Source of the DNA: Azadirachta indica
Taxonomy: Eukaryota > Streptophyta > Magnoliopsida > Sapindales > Meliaceae
Direction of reading: 5' to 3'
DNA: 64,000 nt
Assembly: GCA_022749755.1 (NCBI GenBank)
Contig: CM040450.1
Coordinates: forward strand, 2,532,913 to 2,596,912
A program made the position numbers and the translations under genes. Shown piece by piece: positions 35,184-48,869 of this stretch; positions within the stretch are counted from its first letter, which is position 1; the number at the start of each line of letters is the position of its first letter. The notes under the pieces were generated by a model. That model made no database searches. It saw only the letters and a program-made list of their open reading frames with translations, and was not told the DNA's origin.

Positions 35184-36892
35184 AGTTGCAACTTCACACT
35201 ATTCCTGAATTCCTCATTTTTTTTTCCTTTAATTCACTTTTTTAATATACAGAAAATTAGCAACTAAATCAGCTTGAAATCAACATTATTTTTTTAAATT
35301 TCATCAACATCATTCTACCGCCGAACCAAAAACCAATTTTACTAATCACTATTACTTCACTTACCAAATTAACCATCCAGGTATACCGAAAATTCCCAAA
35401 AGAAATTAAAAAGTTTAAATTTTTCACCGATTAATCCGGGAAATTTTTTTTTTTTGCAGGAGAATAATAACCTCTGCCCTGAACTTAACAGATTTTTGAA
35501 GCGGCGTCGTCTATGCTGCAGCTTTGTAGGAAGAAGAAGAAGAAGCTCTAACTAATAAAACAAGATAAGACAAAGGCAACTTACAGTCCTCGCTAGAATC
35601 AAAAAGAAATTCTTCACATAATCATCATCATCTAGAACAACAGATACATAACGACATCGTAGTTTAAAAATTCCTTAATATTATTTTGAAATTTCCGGAG
35701 AATGTTTTTTTTTTCCCGGCGGGGAAGAAGATATTACAAGCGTCTGTTCCGACCGAGTAGATTTAAAAAAAGTGGAGGAAAAACAAAGCAAAATGGGAAA
35801 AGCAGCGAGAGGAGTTGATGTTGGAAGAAAATTGGCTGGCGAATTAGGAGATAACACGTGGAGAGCGCAGGAATAAGGCTTTTTGCGTTCCTAGCATCAG
35901 CGATTTGGACGTTCTTGGTCCAGGATGCTTAGATGGAGCTATGATATGCAGACAAACTCATCCTCCTTTCTTGGCTCTGCTCGGCTAAAACTTGCACTTA
36001 AAAACATTAAAGGGTGACATTTTTATTTTCATTTATACACTATAGAAAAAGATTTTTCTATTTCTTTTCTATTATTAATACTTAACTTTAATTTATTTTC
36101 ACATCTTATTTTTATTGTTGAGTCGTCACCAATTAATTGATAAAAAGGAGAATTTATGAATTAATAAATAAAATATATAATTTTATTTAACAGATTGATG
36201 TTTTGAGTTAGAATATTTGAACCCATAATTTTAACATATAGTATCAAAAAGATTTAAAATGGGATCTCTAAATATTGAAATTAATCAGTAAGAGAGTGAG
36301 GAGAAAACCATGAACAAGTGATAAAAAATATTTTTATAAAATAATAGAATATTTAATGCTTAATATCACTATCAAGTAATTAATGATATTAATATAGAAT
36401 AAAACCAGCAATCTTTTTATTTTATATAAAATTTTATATCAATTATAAATTATAAATTATTAAATATAAATATATTTTTAACGATTGAAATTGTATTTAA
36501 TTATATAATTAATATATAACTAACATATTTATAATTAATATATATATATTAAATATAATTTTTTTTTTTTTAAATATATTAATTTTAATAATTTATAATT
36601 AATATAAAATTTTATATAAAATAAAAGTGATACTGATTAAATACACCTATATAAATATCGACAGGTTACGTAAATAAATCTTAACAACCGCGCCACACGT
36701 GTAATTTGACAAATTAATTGGGAAATAAAGTGTATTTACCAAACTTTCCCCTGTTGGGTCTGCTTTTCCCGGAAAAAAAAAAAGAGAGAAATTGATTTTT
36801 CTTTTTTTCTTTTTTTGCCCGAAGAAAAGTAAAAGCTTTCTTTTAATTAAGTAATTAATGCCATTACTTTTCTGCAAGAAGCATGGCGCTGT
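35184..36892. other. Promoter/5' UTR side of the kinase gene and AT-rich intergenic DNA
   Basis: GAAGAAGAAGAAG near 35530 and GC-richer words to about 35950 suit a 5' UTR and core promoter on the minus strand. Beyond about 36000 the sequence is strongly AT-rich with no coding signal. Confidence 0.5.
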
Positions 36893-36902
36893 GCCACGTG
36901 GC
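36893..36902. promoter_or_regulatory. Palindromic G-box
   Basis: GCCACGTGGC is a perfect 10-bp palindrome with the CACGTG core bound by plant bZIP and bHLH factors. It stands about 1.7 kb upstream of the kinase start, too far for confident assignment to any gene. Confidence 0.45.
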
Positions 36903-37486
36903 TGTTGTACAATGTGGGTGGGGACCAGCAAACATGCTCTTCCTCGTTATCTTTCTTCGTTTTGATTTTATTGTTTGTTTGTCAAAATGTCAGTGCATAC
37001 GTGGTCCCGCCACATTCCGTCGCCGTCCGATTAGGACTAGAGTTTGATTGTTTCTGACGTTCATAAGATCCGTGTGTGAATGGTATCAGCACATGCATTT
37101 TAATCTTCTTGCAGTAGTTTCCATTATTTTCTCATGAAAATCACGCGAGAAAACAAAAATCATATAAATATACGGTAATAATATAATAGTGACACGTCAA
37201 CATCTACAAATATAATTTGTACAGTAAATTGTACGAGTTTATATATATTGTTGTTATGTATTTAATCTAAAAGTATTGATTAATATTTTTGTTAAATTAT
37301 ATTTTTTAAGTTTAAGAAGACAAATTTCAGAGTTTTTCATTTTAAATAATATAAAATAGTGTTTATTTATTGAACAGTGAGTTGCGTAATAAATTATTTT
37401 AAAATTATAAATAAAAATTTATTATTTAATTGATAAATAATAGGTAACTTAAAATAATAAAATTTTAGAATATCACTTAAAAAGTA

Positions 37487-37523
<37 letters not shown>

Positions 37524-40500
37524 TATTAAAATTAACTACTTAATTTTTACAATAGCAAAATTAGAAAAGTGTTAATGTCCAACTAAACCAATTAATATGT
37601 GTTTCATTCAGAAAGAACTAGCATTGCCATATTGTAATAAAACATGATTTTTATTAATACTTAAAAAAAAAAAAATTAGGGACCGACGTTTGCTCCAAAT
37701 TGAAAAAATAGACAAATGTGGACCAACGACATTGATAACCAATCATAAAACCCGAGTGGAAAAACAAAATATGTGAGCCCGCCTTTGTCTGCACTACTAT
37801 TTAGGTTTCTCTAATACTAAATGGTTGATTAGTTCAACCCTATGCGTTCAGTTGCTTTCAGTTAAAAATTACTAAAAATTGTCATGTTAATTATTGTTAA
37901 ATTTTGTTTCTATAATTAATAATAATAATAATAATACTACACTTACCCAATCGCTTTAAGTTATGGGGTTGGTTAGATTTGTATTTATTAATATAATATT
38001 AAGTTTTATTTTATACATCAAACTTTTTAAATTTAGCAATTTAACTATCATCTATAGTAGTACAACCAAAAGTCGTGTTGAAAATATATACTATGTCTCA
38101 AATAATTGTCTTTTAACTAATATTAGGTTTTTATTTAATAATATGACCTTTTGAATTAAGTAGTTAAAATTACAACCATGTCAAATTAAAGCTTTTTATG
38201 GAATTTATGCACTCACTTTGTCTCGATTAATTTATTTAATCAATCAATTTTCTATTATTGAAATTTGTTAAAACTTGATAGTAGTATTAATATCTAATGT
38301 TAGGATCTTATGTAATAATTTCAAGTTTTAAAATTTAACGACTCAATTAACAGTATTATTGAAAACAAGATTTTTCTTATCAATGATAAGATTTGATTAT
38401 AACATAGAAAATTGGACTTAAGTGTGTTGTAGTTCATGAAATAATACATCTATCTATCGGTTACAAAAACATAAAAGTTTCTAATACAAAAATTAAAAAA
38501 TTTTAACAAATATAACATATATAAAAGCTTACATGATGTGTAAGATAGCCGGTATACAGTAGATGGGTGGCATTAGACATTAATTAATGATTGATGTAAA
38601 ATGCCTAAAAGAGACAACAACTTCTGATAAGTCTGAATCAGCAGGGGAACATTCAATGATGTTTCTGTTTCATGGGTGCTGCTGTTACTTTGACTGACTC
38701 AAAAACATAAAAATATTAAAAAATAAAAAATAAAAAAAAAAAAGAAAAGAAAAGAAAATAAAAAAAAAAAAAAAAAGAAAGCAGAGGTTGATTCATTAAA
38801 GTGAACACATTATTGAAGTAAAAAGGGACGTAGGCCTGCAATTTTTAAAAAAAGTCGATAGTTGCAGCAGCAAATGGTGTGAAGTGATGTTACTTACTTT
38901 GAATTACAATAATAATAATAATAAGAATGCAAAAGAATTTTGCACAAGCCATGCGCTTTTCTTTTTGCCTTCGAATTTTGGAAGCTCCAATTAAAAAGGA
39001 AGCACTTCTGACCTAAAAGATAAAAAAAAAAGGAAGCACTTTTGAGGGGTTTAATGGTTATTATCACTTTGGTGGGCGTGCCAAACTTCGGCTAACTCGG
39101 CTTCCTGCCTTGTCTCCCTTGTCTCGGGGTTTGCGTGCTTAGTGGATAAGAGTCATTGGGATAATTACATTCCCATCCCTAATTTTGTTACCGTCACACA
39201 TCTTTTATCTTCTATTTATGCCAAATAATAAGTCCCTATCTTCGATTAAAATATTATATCCTTTTATAATATCATATTTCAACCTAATACTATTAACAAA
39301 TTACCTCTTTTATACAAAATTTATCTATTTAAACTAATATTTTTATTATCTTTTTTATTCTTTTCACTCTTACAAGAATATAACATATATGATATTAATA
39401 TATAACAATATTTCAATTTCATTTAAAACTATAATATTTCAATTGTCTTTTAAAAATAAAGTTTAAAAAACTGTATAATTATACTAATTATAAAAATTTA
39501 TTTATTTTTTATTAATATTTGATATTTAATAATTTTATTTCACAACAAATATAATTTCATTAAGTTCTTTTTTTTATTAATATTTAATATATAATATATA
39601 ATACTATCATCTCATGATAATACAACTTTAAAGTTACCATATCTTAAAAAAATTTACATCAATTTATACGAATAAATTCATATAAGAGCTTTTATATAGC
39701 AATATTTGCTTTAACCATAATGCAAGCTACTTACGACTTAGAAACGTTCGAGGACCTGTTTGAGACAAATAGTGAAATATATACTCACTTTTATAAATTT
39801 GAATATGCGGGGACTCAATTATTATTGTTAGGAGGGAGGTCATCTGGAACCGGACATTCAAGGTACAGTACAGTACCTTCCTATGGAGATGAAACGACGT
39901 AGTGTTGGTTGTTATGAAAAATATAAATAAAACACGGGATTCAATTTTGCATATGAGTCGAGAGTGGCTGCTTTTACAAAATAAGTTTAATTACGTTACG
40001 TCAATGCCAAAGAAAAATTTTAAAAAATAAAAAAAATTCAAACGTGCGCTTGAAATTAACGGAAACAAAAAACAGAGAAAAAAAATGCTTTGTACATCAA
40101 GTCAATGGTAACAAAATTTCAAACGAAGGATACGTTGATAGAGATTTTTATTTTGTAGAAAATGTGAATAAAGACTTTTCTTTCATAAATAAATTAAAAG
40201 TTACTTTTAATTACTAAAAATGATTTTTTTTAAAAAAGACAATTTTTGTGAAAAATAAAAACAAGATAATATATATATATATATAAGCACAAAAAGTAAT
40301 TTTAATTATTTGAAAACAAAATCGAAGATCTTAAGAGATATTTTTAAAATAATTATTGTATTAATTTATGATAAATAACAAAATACTTTCAAACATGCCC
40401 TTGATTCAAGGGATGTGCTTTAAGGATTTTTATTTAAAATTAGAGACTAAATTAGAATATAAATTAATTTAGGGGAGACAACTTGAGGATATTGATAAAA

Positions 40501-41885
40501 ATAAAAATATTTTTAAAAAAATATGTGAGGGTAATTCCTCCTTTGTCCCTTCTAAATTCTGACTACCGGAAACAATTTGGGTTTAATGATGCTTCTAATT
40601 TCAATAAACGATATCCTTTTTATAAGAATATCCACTCTAATTTGCAATTTTTTCAATTCAAACTAGGAGTGTATATTCTAGTGATTAGTACACAATCCAT
40701 GAAGAACATGCCTTCAACTTTATTTTTAAAACACAGGAGAAATATCAGAGTCTAATAAAAAACTTTAAAATGTTACTTAAAAAAACGAATTAATTTAAAT
40801 TTAATTTGATATGGAGATCTCATAATTTTAAAATCACAGTGATGAAAGAGTTACATACCACATATTAATGAAAAAAATATACGGTTTTCAGCTTTATTTT
40901 GAAAGGGCTAATCAATCACCCCAATCTAGATAAGATGAAAATGATATAAACCCAATTAATTGTCAAGGTACCACGCGTGCGGCAATGCTCTGAGCTTCTT
41001 GAAAAAGAGGGCTCCCAGGGTGGATGGTGGTTAAAACTTAAAAATCTGGTTGCTTCTTCCAATTGGAAATTGGAAATTCCATTCCAAAATCCAGAAGGAG
41101 GGGAGGAGGAAGGCCCAACGCACACAAAACAAACGAAATTAAATTGAGATTAGGATTGATTTAGGAGGAGGGTCTTTGATTTGAAAAGTAAAAGGGGATT
41201 GAGAATGAAAAGGCTGAGGCTGTTGGAAGTGGAAGACCTGTCGGCAACCCAACAATATCATTTCATTTTCTTTGGAGTATACCTAATTTTGATGTGACCC
41301 TCTATCTCATTTTCAAGCTAGGGTTACAATAGAATTATTTATATGGTTTAATTTTTAACCATTATTGAAACAACTACAACTACAACTACAAACCAGCAAA
41401 ATTCTGAAGCAGAATATTTTATTTATATTTGAAAAAGGAATTATCCATCAACTTTTCTCTCAGAGCTTGAAAGAAGGAAAACAGATCTAAGGTAACCTAA
41501 TGTCAAAAACAGAAGAGTTCTTTAGCGGGTTTTTTTTTTTTTTTTTCCTTTTCTGATCTAATATTGTTTCAATGCAAATTTTTTAGTTTATCTTTCAAAG
41601 ATTAATCCGGAATGTTAATTATAAGGGAAATGGTCGGTCTTTGAATTGTGCATATTTTCAGGAGACGATAATATTCTTTTGCAATACACAATGAAAGAAT
41701 GCTTCGGCTTTGTTGATCACGAACCAAAAAATCATATATCTAGTGACCTGTAACAGAGTGATTTAGCATCTTTTTTCCAACGTCTTAAGAACATCAATGA
41801 CCCAGCATTTTCTTTTCAGAACGGATTTATATGTTTTAGTCTTCTTCCCCCTGAAACCTGTCAACATGTTTCTCTTTTGCCCAAT
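36903..41885. other. Gene-poor intergenic region
   Basis: About 5 kb of AT-rich DNA. It contains an ATT microsatellite (37487-37525), an A-rich low-complexity run (38700-38777), and a GC-richer patch at about 40960-41240 with no recognisable gene. The last ~180 bp is probably 3' UTR of the MATE gene. Short open frames show no family resemblance. Confidence 0.55.
37487..37525. repeat. ATT trinucleotide microsatellite
   Basis: About 12 ATT units in a row. Confidence 0.95.
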
Positions 41886-44140
41886 TTAGCTGTCGCCGCT
41901 GCCAATTAATCCGCTTTCTAAATCTTCTCTGTCTCCCGCAGCCAAAGTCAGCTCATCAGCCCTCTTAGCTTGGTGCTTCCAATCCGTCCGAATCAATGTG
42001 TACAGCATCAAGCACACACACGAAATCTGTGCTGCCAATAGCCCAAACCAGAGACCCCTGAAGCCAACTTTGAATTTGAAAGTCACAAGCACCGCAATTG
42101 GCAATCCAACGAGGTAAAATGAACATAAATTTATGCGTGCACCGTCTTTAGGACGTGCAGTCCCTGTTAAGACCCCGCACGCAGCTGTTTGAGGAGAGTT
42201 GCCCATTTCACATAATCCTACAATAGGAAGTGCAGCTGAGATCAAATCAAGAATCTGTGGCTCGTCCGTGAACAACTTCCCCCACATTGATTTCAGGACA
42301 ACCGTGAAAACAAAGGCCGAGAGTCCTAAACCAAACGCCATGGTGATGCCAATTATGGCTGTCCACTGCGCACGAGAAGGTTGTCCAGCTCCCAGTGCGT
42401 GTCCAACGCGCGTTGTCAAACTGCAGCTTAACGCAAACGGAAACACATACAACAGTGCTGTTGTTTGAATAAGGATGCCCATAGCTGCAACACTAGCTTC
42501 AGGATTGCTGAGTAAGCCGCAAAGAAACAGCATTATTTCGTACCACCACCACTCCAAGCACACAGAAATGCAGCTAGGCACTGCTAGTCCTAGCAATGGC
42601 CTCCAGCCTTGAAAGAATGAGATGACTGTAAACCCATGCCAAGGTTTGAGCGAAGTCTTCGACATAATCACATAAATAAACAAACCCAAGTTCAAATTGA
42701 ATGTATTACAAGCCAGAGCCAGTGCAACACCTTTTACCCCTAACTTGAGATGTATTGCCAGAATGTAGTTGATGGGAACGTGGAGGATGACAGCACAAAC
42801 AGCAGCAATGGTAAGAGGGCCAGTGAGACCTTGTGTTCTTAAAAAAGCCCTCATGGGATGAAGCACAGCTTGAGCTAACAACTCAGGAATGGAGAACAGC
42901 ATGTAAATTTTAGCTACTCCGGAGATATCAGGATCTTGTCCTAAGCGGAGAAAGATAGGTTCAACATTTAGCCACAAGATTGAGATGGGTATGGAAACAA
43001 GCAAAAGGAGACACAGAGTTTTCTGGTAAATCTGGCTGAGAACTGAGTATCTCTTGGCTCCATAAGCTTGACCACAAATTGGATCCATTCCCATAGCCAG
43101 ACCTTTAATGACTGAGTTTCCTGTTATATTTGCACAACCAAGTGCCAGTGAACCTCCAGCTAATTCTATTCTCCCTAAATGACTCAAAAATAGCATTGAA
43201 ATTACTGATCTCGAGTATATAAGCAGTGTTGTCATCACTATTGGGCCTGCAATTTTTCCTAGTGATAATACCTCTTCTCCCACCTGCATCAAATTCATAT
43301 AGTTAAAACTAGTAACATTCATGAGTCATGCTACTAATTTTTTTTTTTTTGGGGTTACATAACTTAATTGTATTGCAACACGATTCTTTGAAAATTGTAC
43401 TGCAGCCTTACCCTACCCCGATTTCACATATAGCTGAAAATGGGCTTTTTGTTGTTTTCCTTATCTTTTCTTTTGGGCCAATATTAGAATCCAGACTCTA
43501 GACAGTGAACTGACAGTTGTAGGTCCCATAACCCAATTTGTTTTAAAAAAAAAAAAAAAGAGAAAAAGAAAGAGACTTGGAACTTTTGGTGTTATTTAAT
43601 TTCATGTGTCCAAAAGCGAAGTGCAAAAGAGCATTGTTAACTCGTTAAGAGTATACAATAAAATTTAACACAGGAGTATCAACTTTTTCCAAAAGTTCAA
43701 GCTCAATTCATAAACAAAATTAATCATCTTATAATATTCTTCTGTCGTGTCGTAGATACAATTATGGCCTTTCACACTTCTTTTTCTTTTTTTTTTAGGG
43801 CAAAGTAAAATTTTTTATCATATATCATAAATTTCTTAATTGATATAAAAATTTTAGAAAAATGACGAAAAAATTGGTAACAGCGAGATTTTTAGCTGTT
43901 GTATTGTAGAAAATATATAGGGATAAGATAGAGTTTATATGATTGAGAAAAAAAATGGGTGCATTAATATAGCCAAATGAAATTAAAAACAAAAAACAGT
44001 ATGATACACTGGGATCGACGTAGGATTGATTTGAATAAAAAACAAATGAATAAAAAGCAAAGAATATCATCAAAGTTGTTCTAAATAGTGCAGTCCACTA
44101 GTAATATTGAATTGAGAGTCAAAATACAACCAAGTAAATT

Positions 44141-44180
<40 letters not shown>

Positions 44181-44877
44181 AAGTATAAGTTAGTACAGAG
44201 TGTTAGCACTAAAAGTCGAATCCACTACCACCTGAAATACCGAATACCCCGTTATTCTTTGTAAGAGCAAAGCATTTTGGTCAATTTTTGAAAGTGGCAC
44301 GTACATGGCTTTGTTTAAGAATTAGTTCCAAAATGAAAAAACACTCGAAATGAGAAGAAATTATCTAATAGAACAATGATAGCTGCTCATATATTGTAAT
44401 TATGTAACGTATTTAGATGTGTTTTATGATATAAGATGAGCGACATTAAATTGAAAGAAAAAAAAAAAAAAAGAACATTTACAAGTGTAGGTGTCATCAG
44501 CCCTGGATTTTCATGAGTTCAAAATGACAAAGTCAAAAGGACTTATTTAGAAAGAAAATTACTTTCCGTCTTCGTAACTTGAAACTAAATAACCACACTG
44601 ACGTTTGAAATGAACTGTAAAAATCTTAACCAAACAAAGAAAGAGTAAAAGGATAGAAAAAAAGAAAGAAAGTAAGTCTTGCCTCGTTCAATGGGAGTCC
44701 ACGGAGACCATTCACGGGAAGTTGTCTGAGAAAACCTTGAAAGATTTTGTTGTCAGTTCTTCTTCCTCTTAGTGTACTTTCTTCATTGTAGATTTCTTCC
44801 TTTGAAATCAAAATTGGATCACAATTTACGATTCCCCGAGATTCAGTTCCACTCCCACTTCCAGTACACATTCTCAT
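41886..44877 (-). CDS. MATE-family efflux transporter (plant DETOXIFICATION type)
   Basis: Predicted CDS is complement(join(41886..43283, 44683..44877)), 530 aa. Exon 2 encodes nearly the whole 12-helix MATE fold: GPIVMTTLL in TM1, MGMDPICGQAYGAKR, LRTQG, the VCLEWWWYE motif at mid-protein, LSTR-like SLTTRVGHALGAG, and GNSPQTAACGVLTG. These match the DTX48-DTX56 clade of Arabidopsis MATEs as I recall it. MATE proteins export organic compounds by proton or sodium antiport; the substrate is unknown. Exon 1 encodes a 65-residue hydrophilic N-terminus. ATG 44877 (MRMCTGSG) was chosen; 44871 (MCTGSG) is an alternative and fits the MC... start common in the clade. The 1.4 kb intron needs a GC donor, AACGAG|GCAAGA, paired with TGCAG|GTGGGAG. 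An alternative ATG inside the intron (43322) is in frame with exon 2. Confidence 0.92.
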
Positions 44878-45064
44878 CCAAAAGTTGGAGAACAAAATTA
44901 CCCAGAAACGGCAAAAACCAGACCCCAGTTTCAGAAGAGTGTTGTCAGAAAAATTTCACCTGGATTGTCCAGAAACAATAACAGAAATATATACATGTAC
45001 GTATATATATATATATATATATCAGTAATGAAATATCAGCCGCATGTATTTATGAATATGTACA

Positions 45065-45105
<41 letters not shown>
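45065..45105. repeat. TG/TA compound microsatellite
   Basis: About ten TG units followed by about nine TA units. Confidence 0.95.
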
Positions 45106-45785
45106 GTATATGTATTAATGAAACCAAACCTTGTAAATTAGAAAAGCTTGAAGAAGTTGATGGGTTCAGTACTGATGAAGAGAAAATGGAAATTAAGAGC
45201 AGAGAAATATGTGCATCGGGACATGGAAATATAATGGGACCAAAAAAGCTTGAACTTACATATCCCTAGGCCTTTGAATTATTATATAACGCTAGCTAGC
45301 TAGTTAAGCAAGTTGAATGCCATAAGTCCACTTAACTTTTTGCTTCATCCAGGGAATTTTTATTGTCTTACATAATGTCAATTTATTAAAAAGCATAAAT
45401 TACTGGACAGACCTAAGTGATTGCTGAACATAGTACAGTGTTTTTTTTTATTTTTATTTTTGAGTAAATAAAATAGGACAATTCAACACGGAATTATAAA
45501 TATATAAAAATTTGGCCACTGTGTAAGTAGCCACAAATAATGGGTGCATTTGATTTGGCTTATGATGCATAAATTTTTTTTTATTTTTTTTTTAACTTTT
45601 GGGATTACAAGGTGCCTCTTATAAGTGGGGTTTTTGCATTGCTATTAAGTGCTTTTGGAGTCCGAGTCTTAGGCTCAAGTCCCATTATTGATTTTTAGCT
45701 ACATTTTAATTACAATATATGTGGGCCTCCGAAACCAGGTTAGCTAAATGCCTACACTACACTACACTACACTACACACAAAAAA

Positions 45786-45824
45786 TTTTATTTTATTTTA
45801 TTTTATTTTATTTTATTTTATTTT
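45786..45824. repeat. TTTTA pentanucleotide microsatellite
   Basis: Seven to eight TTTTA units directly after a short ACACT/CA repeat (45753-45780). Confidence 0.95.
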
Positions 45825-46396
45825 TGTCTCTTGAGAAGTTGGTGAGTGAGCAACTAAGATTTAAACTTTTTTGTTTATTATTTCTGGTTAAATTAATTAA
45901 ATCATAACAAGAAATGAAGGCTTATATATAAGATTGAACCCACACGGTTTTGCTTTAGAAGTGTCAATTGGCTGCATTTTAATGCGATTTCTGCAAATGG
46001 GGAATCAATATTTTCATTACGAAGTTTATTCACGTTCAGTGTTATATATAAATAAAAGCATACATACATACATACATGTATACGTATATATATAGTTATA
46101 CTTAATTAACAATTTGCAAAACTATTAGAGATTATCGGAGATGGAAAAAGGATCGATCGAGTAGTATTACTACACAACACATGGCTTTCCCAAACCAAAC
46201 AATTAATGATGCTGTCTGCAGCATTTGAGGATATATTTATTCTATATTTACTTGGCTAGCCACCTGTTTCTTCATTCATTTCATCAATAATGATATATAT
46301 ATCGGCAAATCATCAATATTTATTTGATTTGACAGATTTTGGTTGTCGTAATTCAAAATTTTAGAATTGAAGTTACATTAAAATCAAATCAAAGTT

Positions 46397-47055
46397 CTTT
46401 CTCTTTCCTCTCCCCTCTTTTTCTTCTCTTTGCGAAACCTCCAACCTCCAACGTCTTGCGGTTTTTTCTCGTCCGGGATCTCCGATAAGTTTTTATAATT
46501 TTTTCTTTAATTTTTATCTTTTTTTACAGAATAAATATAGATTTTATCTAAATCTAAGTTTAAGATAGTGGTTTCTCTATTTGGTAGATTATATTCATCT
46601 TTTGGTAGTTTATTCCCATCTAAATTTGAATTTATAGTGATTTTGTAATTTTTTATTTACTTACTATATTGTGTATATTTCTTTTTTTAAATACGAAGAT
46701 TATCATATTTACAAGAAAATATTTGTAGATATTATTCTTTAAATTTGAGAGATTTTCTATTACAATAAATGTGTTACAAGAGATTTCTTCTAATTTCATT
46801 CAGGAAAATCATATCAAAAGAGGGAGTATTAAAGAAAAAAGTTATGGTAGAATTCTAATTCAAAATTTGTTATTTTTTTAAAGTTATTCAAAAATACTAA
46901 ATATGTGAGTGTTATTTTATTTTCTGCTAATTTTTTAGTAAGTTTAAAATTTTTTTGATTGTAAATTATAATTAATTTATGTAAGATTTAGTATAGATCT
47001 ACAATATTGTACTCTTTCTTGGTATGAACAAAAGTTGTTTGTTTAAAAAAAAAAA
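46397..47055 (+). mobile_element. Non-LTR retroposon (short LINE-derived or Sadhu-like), with target-site duplication
   Basis: A ~660 bp element starts with a pyrimidine-rich, GC-richer 5' segment (CTTTCTCTTTCC ... CCTCCAACCTCCAACG) and ends with TTGGTATGAACAAAAGTTG, TTTG and a poly-A run of 13 (47045-47057). It is bounded by AATCAAATCAAAGTT at left (46382-46396) and AATCAGATCAAAGTT at right (47056-47070), a 15-bp direct repeat with one mismatch, as expected for target-primed reverse transcription. The 3' end phrase 'tggtatgaa' plus poly-A resembles plant LINE 3' ends. No open reading frame is retained. Confidence 0.8.
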
Positions 47056-47070
47056 AATCAGATCAAAGTT

Positions 47071-48869
47071 AATTTGGTTTTTTACTTGGCCACATGTATA
47101 TGTAGTTTTCTTTTAAAAAAAAAATTCTATGATAATTAATAATTAAGGAAGAAAAGCAAGCTCTATTGCATCTCTAAGGGGAGACAACTGTTAAGACAAC
47201 TAGCTATATTATATATAAATATAATACACACAATTGGACTTTCCTTTCCTTTACCAAACTTTTTTGTTTTGGTTTTTGTACATTCTTAGAGTACAAATTA
47301 AAATTTGAAATAGAAAAACAAAAGAAAAAAAAAATCTACTGTAATTCTTAAGATTCTTACATAAAGTTGTGTTATGTATAGAGTTCATGTACAAATTAAT
47401 AAAAATAGAGAAAATGGCAACGGAATAATATATTTTTTTTTTTATCTCGAAAAGGTTAAAGATATAAAATCAAATTAAAACTCAATTAGTTTGTGCTATG
47501 CCAATATTATATATGTGAGTGGATTTAAAAGTTTCCTAGGTAAGGCTAATTAGCAAATTACTGAGCACAAAATGAAAAGTCTAAACGCTTCTCTTACATT
47601 ACCTCACATTATGCATACAAGCCTAGCTAGCTATATATATGTTTCTTGGTAAAGCTAGAACCAACAATCATCATAACTCTAAATGTTTTAATAATACATG
47701 TACCCAAAAATTAGATGACTGCGACGTTAGGGTTGCTGTAATATTATAAACTTAATTAATTAAACACATATGTTTTGATGAAATTTTGATGGATGATTAT
47801 ATTATTTTTATTTTTATTTTTATTATTATTGCAATCGTTGTTGTAGACTCATGACAACCCTTTTCACGCCGACTTCATTTATATATTGTAAAAATTTATG
47901 AAAAATAATTGAACTTAATTATATTCAAATAAATGATAGATTCCTGGAGTGGTGATGTATACCTAACTTAACAATGAGTACACACCAAAATCCAATGAAT
48001 TAAAAGATATATATATATATATATATATATAATGTACATAATGTATGATCTGACAGTGAAAAGAGAGTGAGTGGGAGTGGGAGATGATCTTTGTCCCCAC
48101 ATGAAATTAATTGCATGCTACTGTTGTCGCTCTTGCCATATACTCTGCTTTCAGAATCAAATTAAACCGAGTTTCATGAAACTCAGAGAAAGTACTGCAA
48201 TTAATTAACATTAATCCAAAAGCAATTAAAGACTTTTCAGTTTAAATGACTTCCACGGATCTCTCTGACAAATTACAAGGATTTTAATTAGCCTCTTTGT
48301 CTTTCAATACAGTCACTTTTTCCAACTTGGCCTTTGCATTGCTACAAGGTCTTAGCTGTTCTACGTACGATTTCCCTTTCTTTTCATGGGATTTAATCAA
48401 CTATACATATAACCCGAAAAGAATATTTCTACTTTCACACACTTCCATCCTCGGATTAATTTATATATTAATTTCTCTTTTACATGTGTAATAGCAGTCA
48501 GGTCTTTAAATTGTAATATAAGTTTCTTTCCTTTTTTTTTTTTTTAAAATTATATATGAAGACCTAATTTGTTTTCTTGCATCACTTAGGTCCCAAATCA
48601 ACTCAATTGAAATTATTTAATTATCTTTGTAATATTGAATTTTGATGAAGTACATGTCTATCTAAAATGGTAACATGTCACTTATATACAGATTAATCTA
48701 CTAATTGTTGTGATTGAAAACACTATATATTTGTGAGTGGAATGGAATAAAGGATGTAACGTAACACTAATCGATTTTTTAATTATTCATTTCAACAGAG
48801 GTTAATAAGTATCCATTTGATATAAATAGGTAAATTATATTTTTGTATGAGAAAACATAAAAATAAGGG
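47071..48869. other. Intergenic, no gene
   Basis: AT-rich DNA with an AT microsatellite near 48008-48030. Open frames of about 64 codons show no family resemblance. Confidence 0.55.

Larger units (their letters stand above)
44878..46396. other. MATE promoter region and intergenic DNA with microsatellites
   Basis: Includes AT and TG/TA microsatellites (about 45005-45023 and 45065-45105), an ACACT repeat (45753-45775) and a TTTTA repeat (45790-45823). A patch at about 45595-45700 has a GGCTCAAGTCCC word resembling a tRNA B-box, but no box A or cloverleaf could be made. No gene is supported. Confidence 0.5.

Noticed and set aside
39720..39902. 60-codon plus-strand frame with balanced composition
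   Set aside because: No family recognised, no promoter or splice context; indistinguishable from chance in AT-rich DNA.
45595..45700. Possible tRNA/SINE because of a GGCTCAAGTCCC B-box-like word
   Set aside because: No box A, no cloverleaf pairing and no poly-A or target duplication around it.
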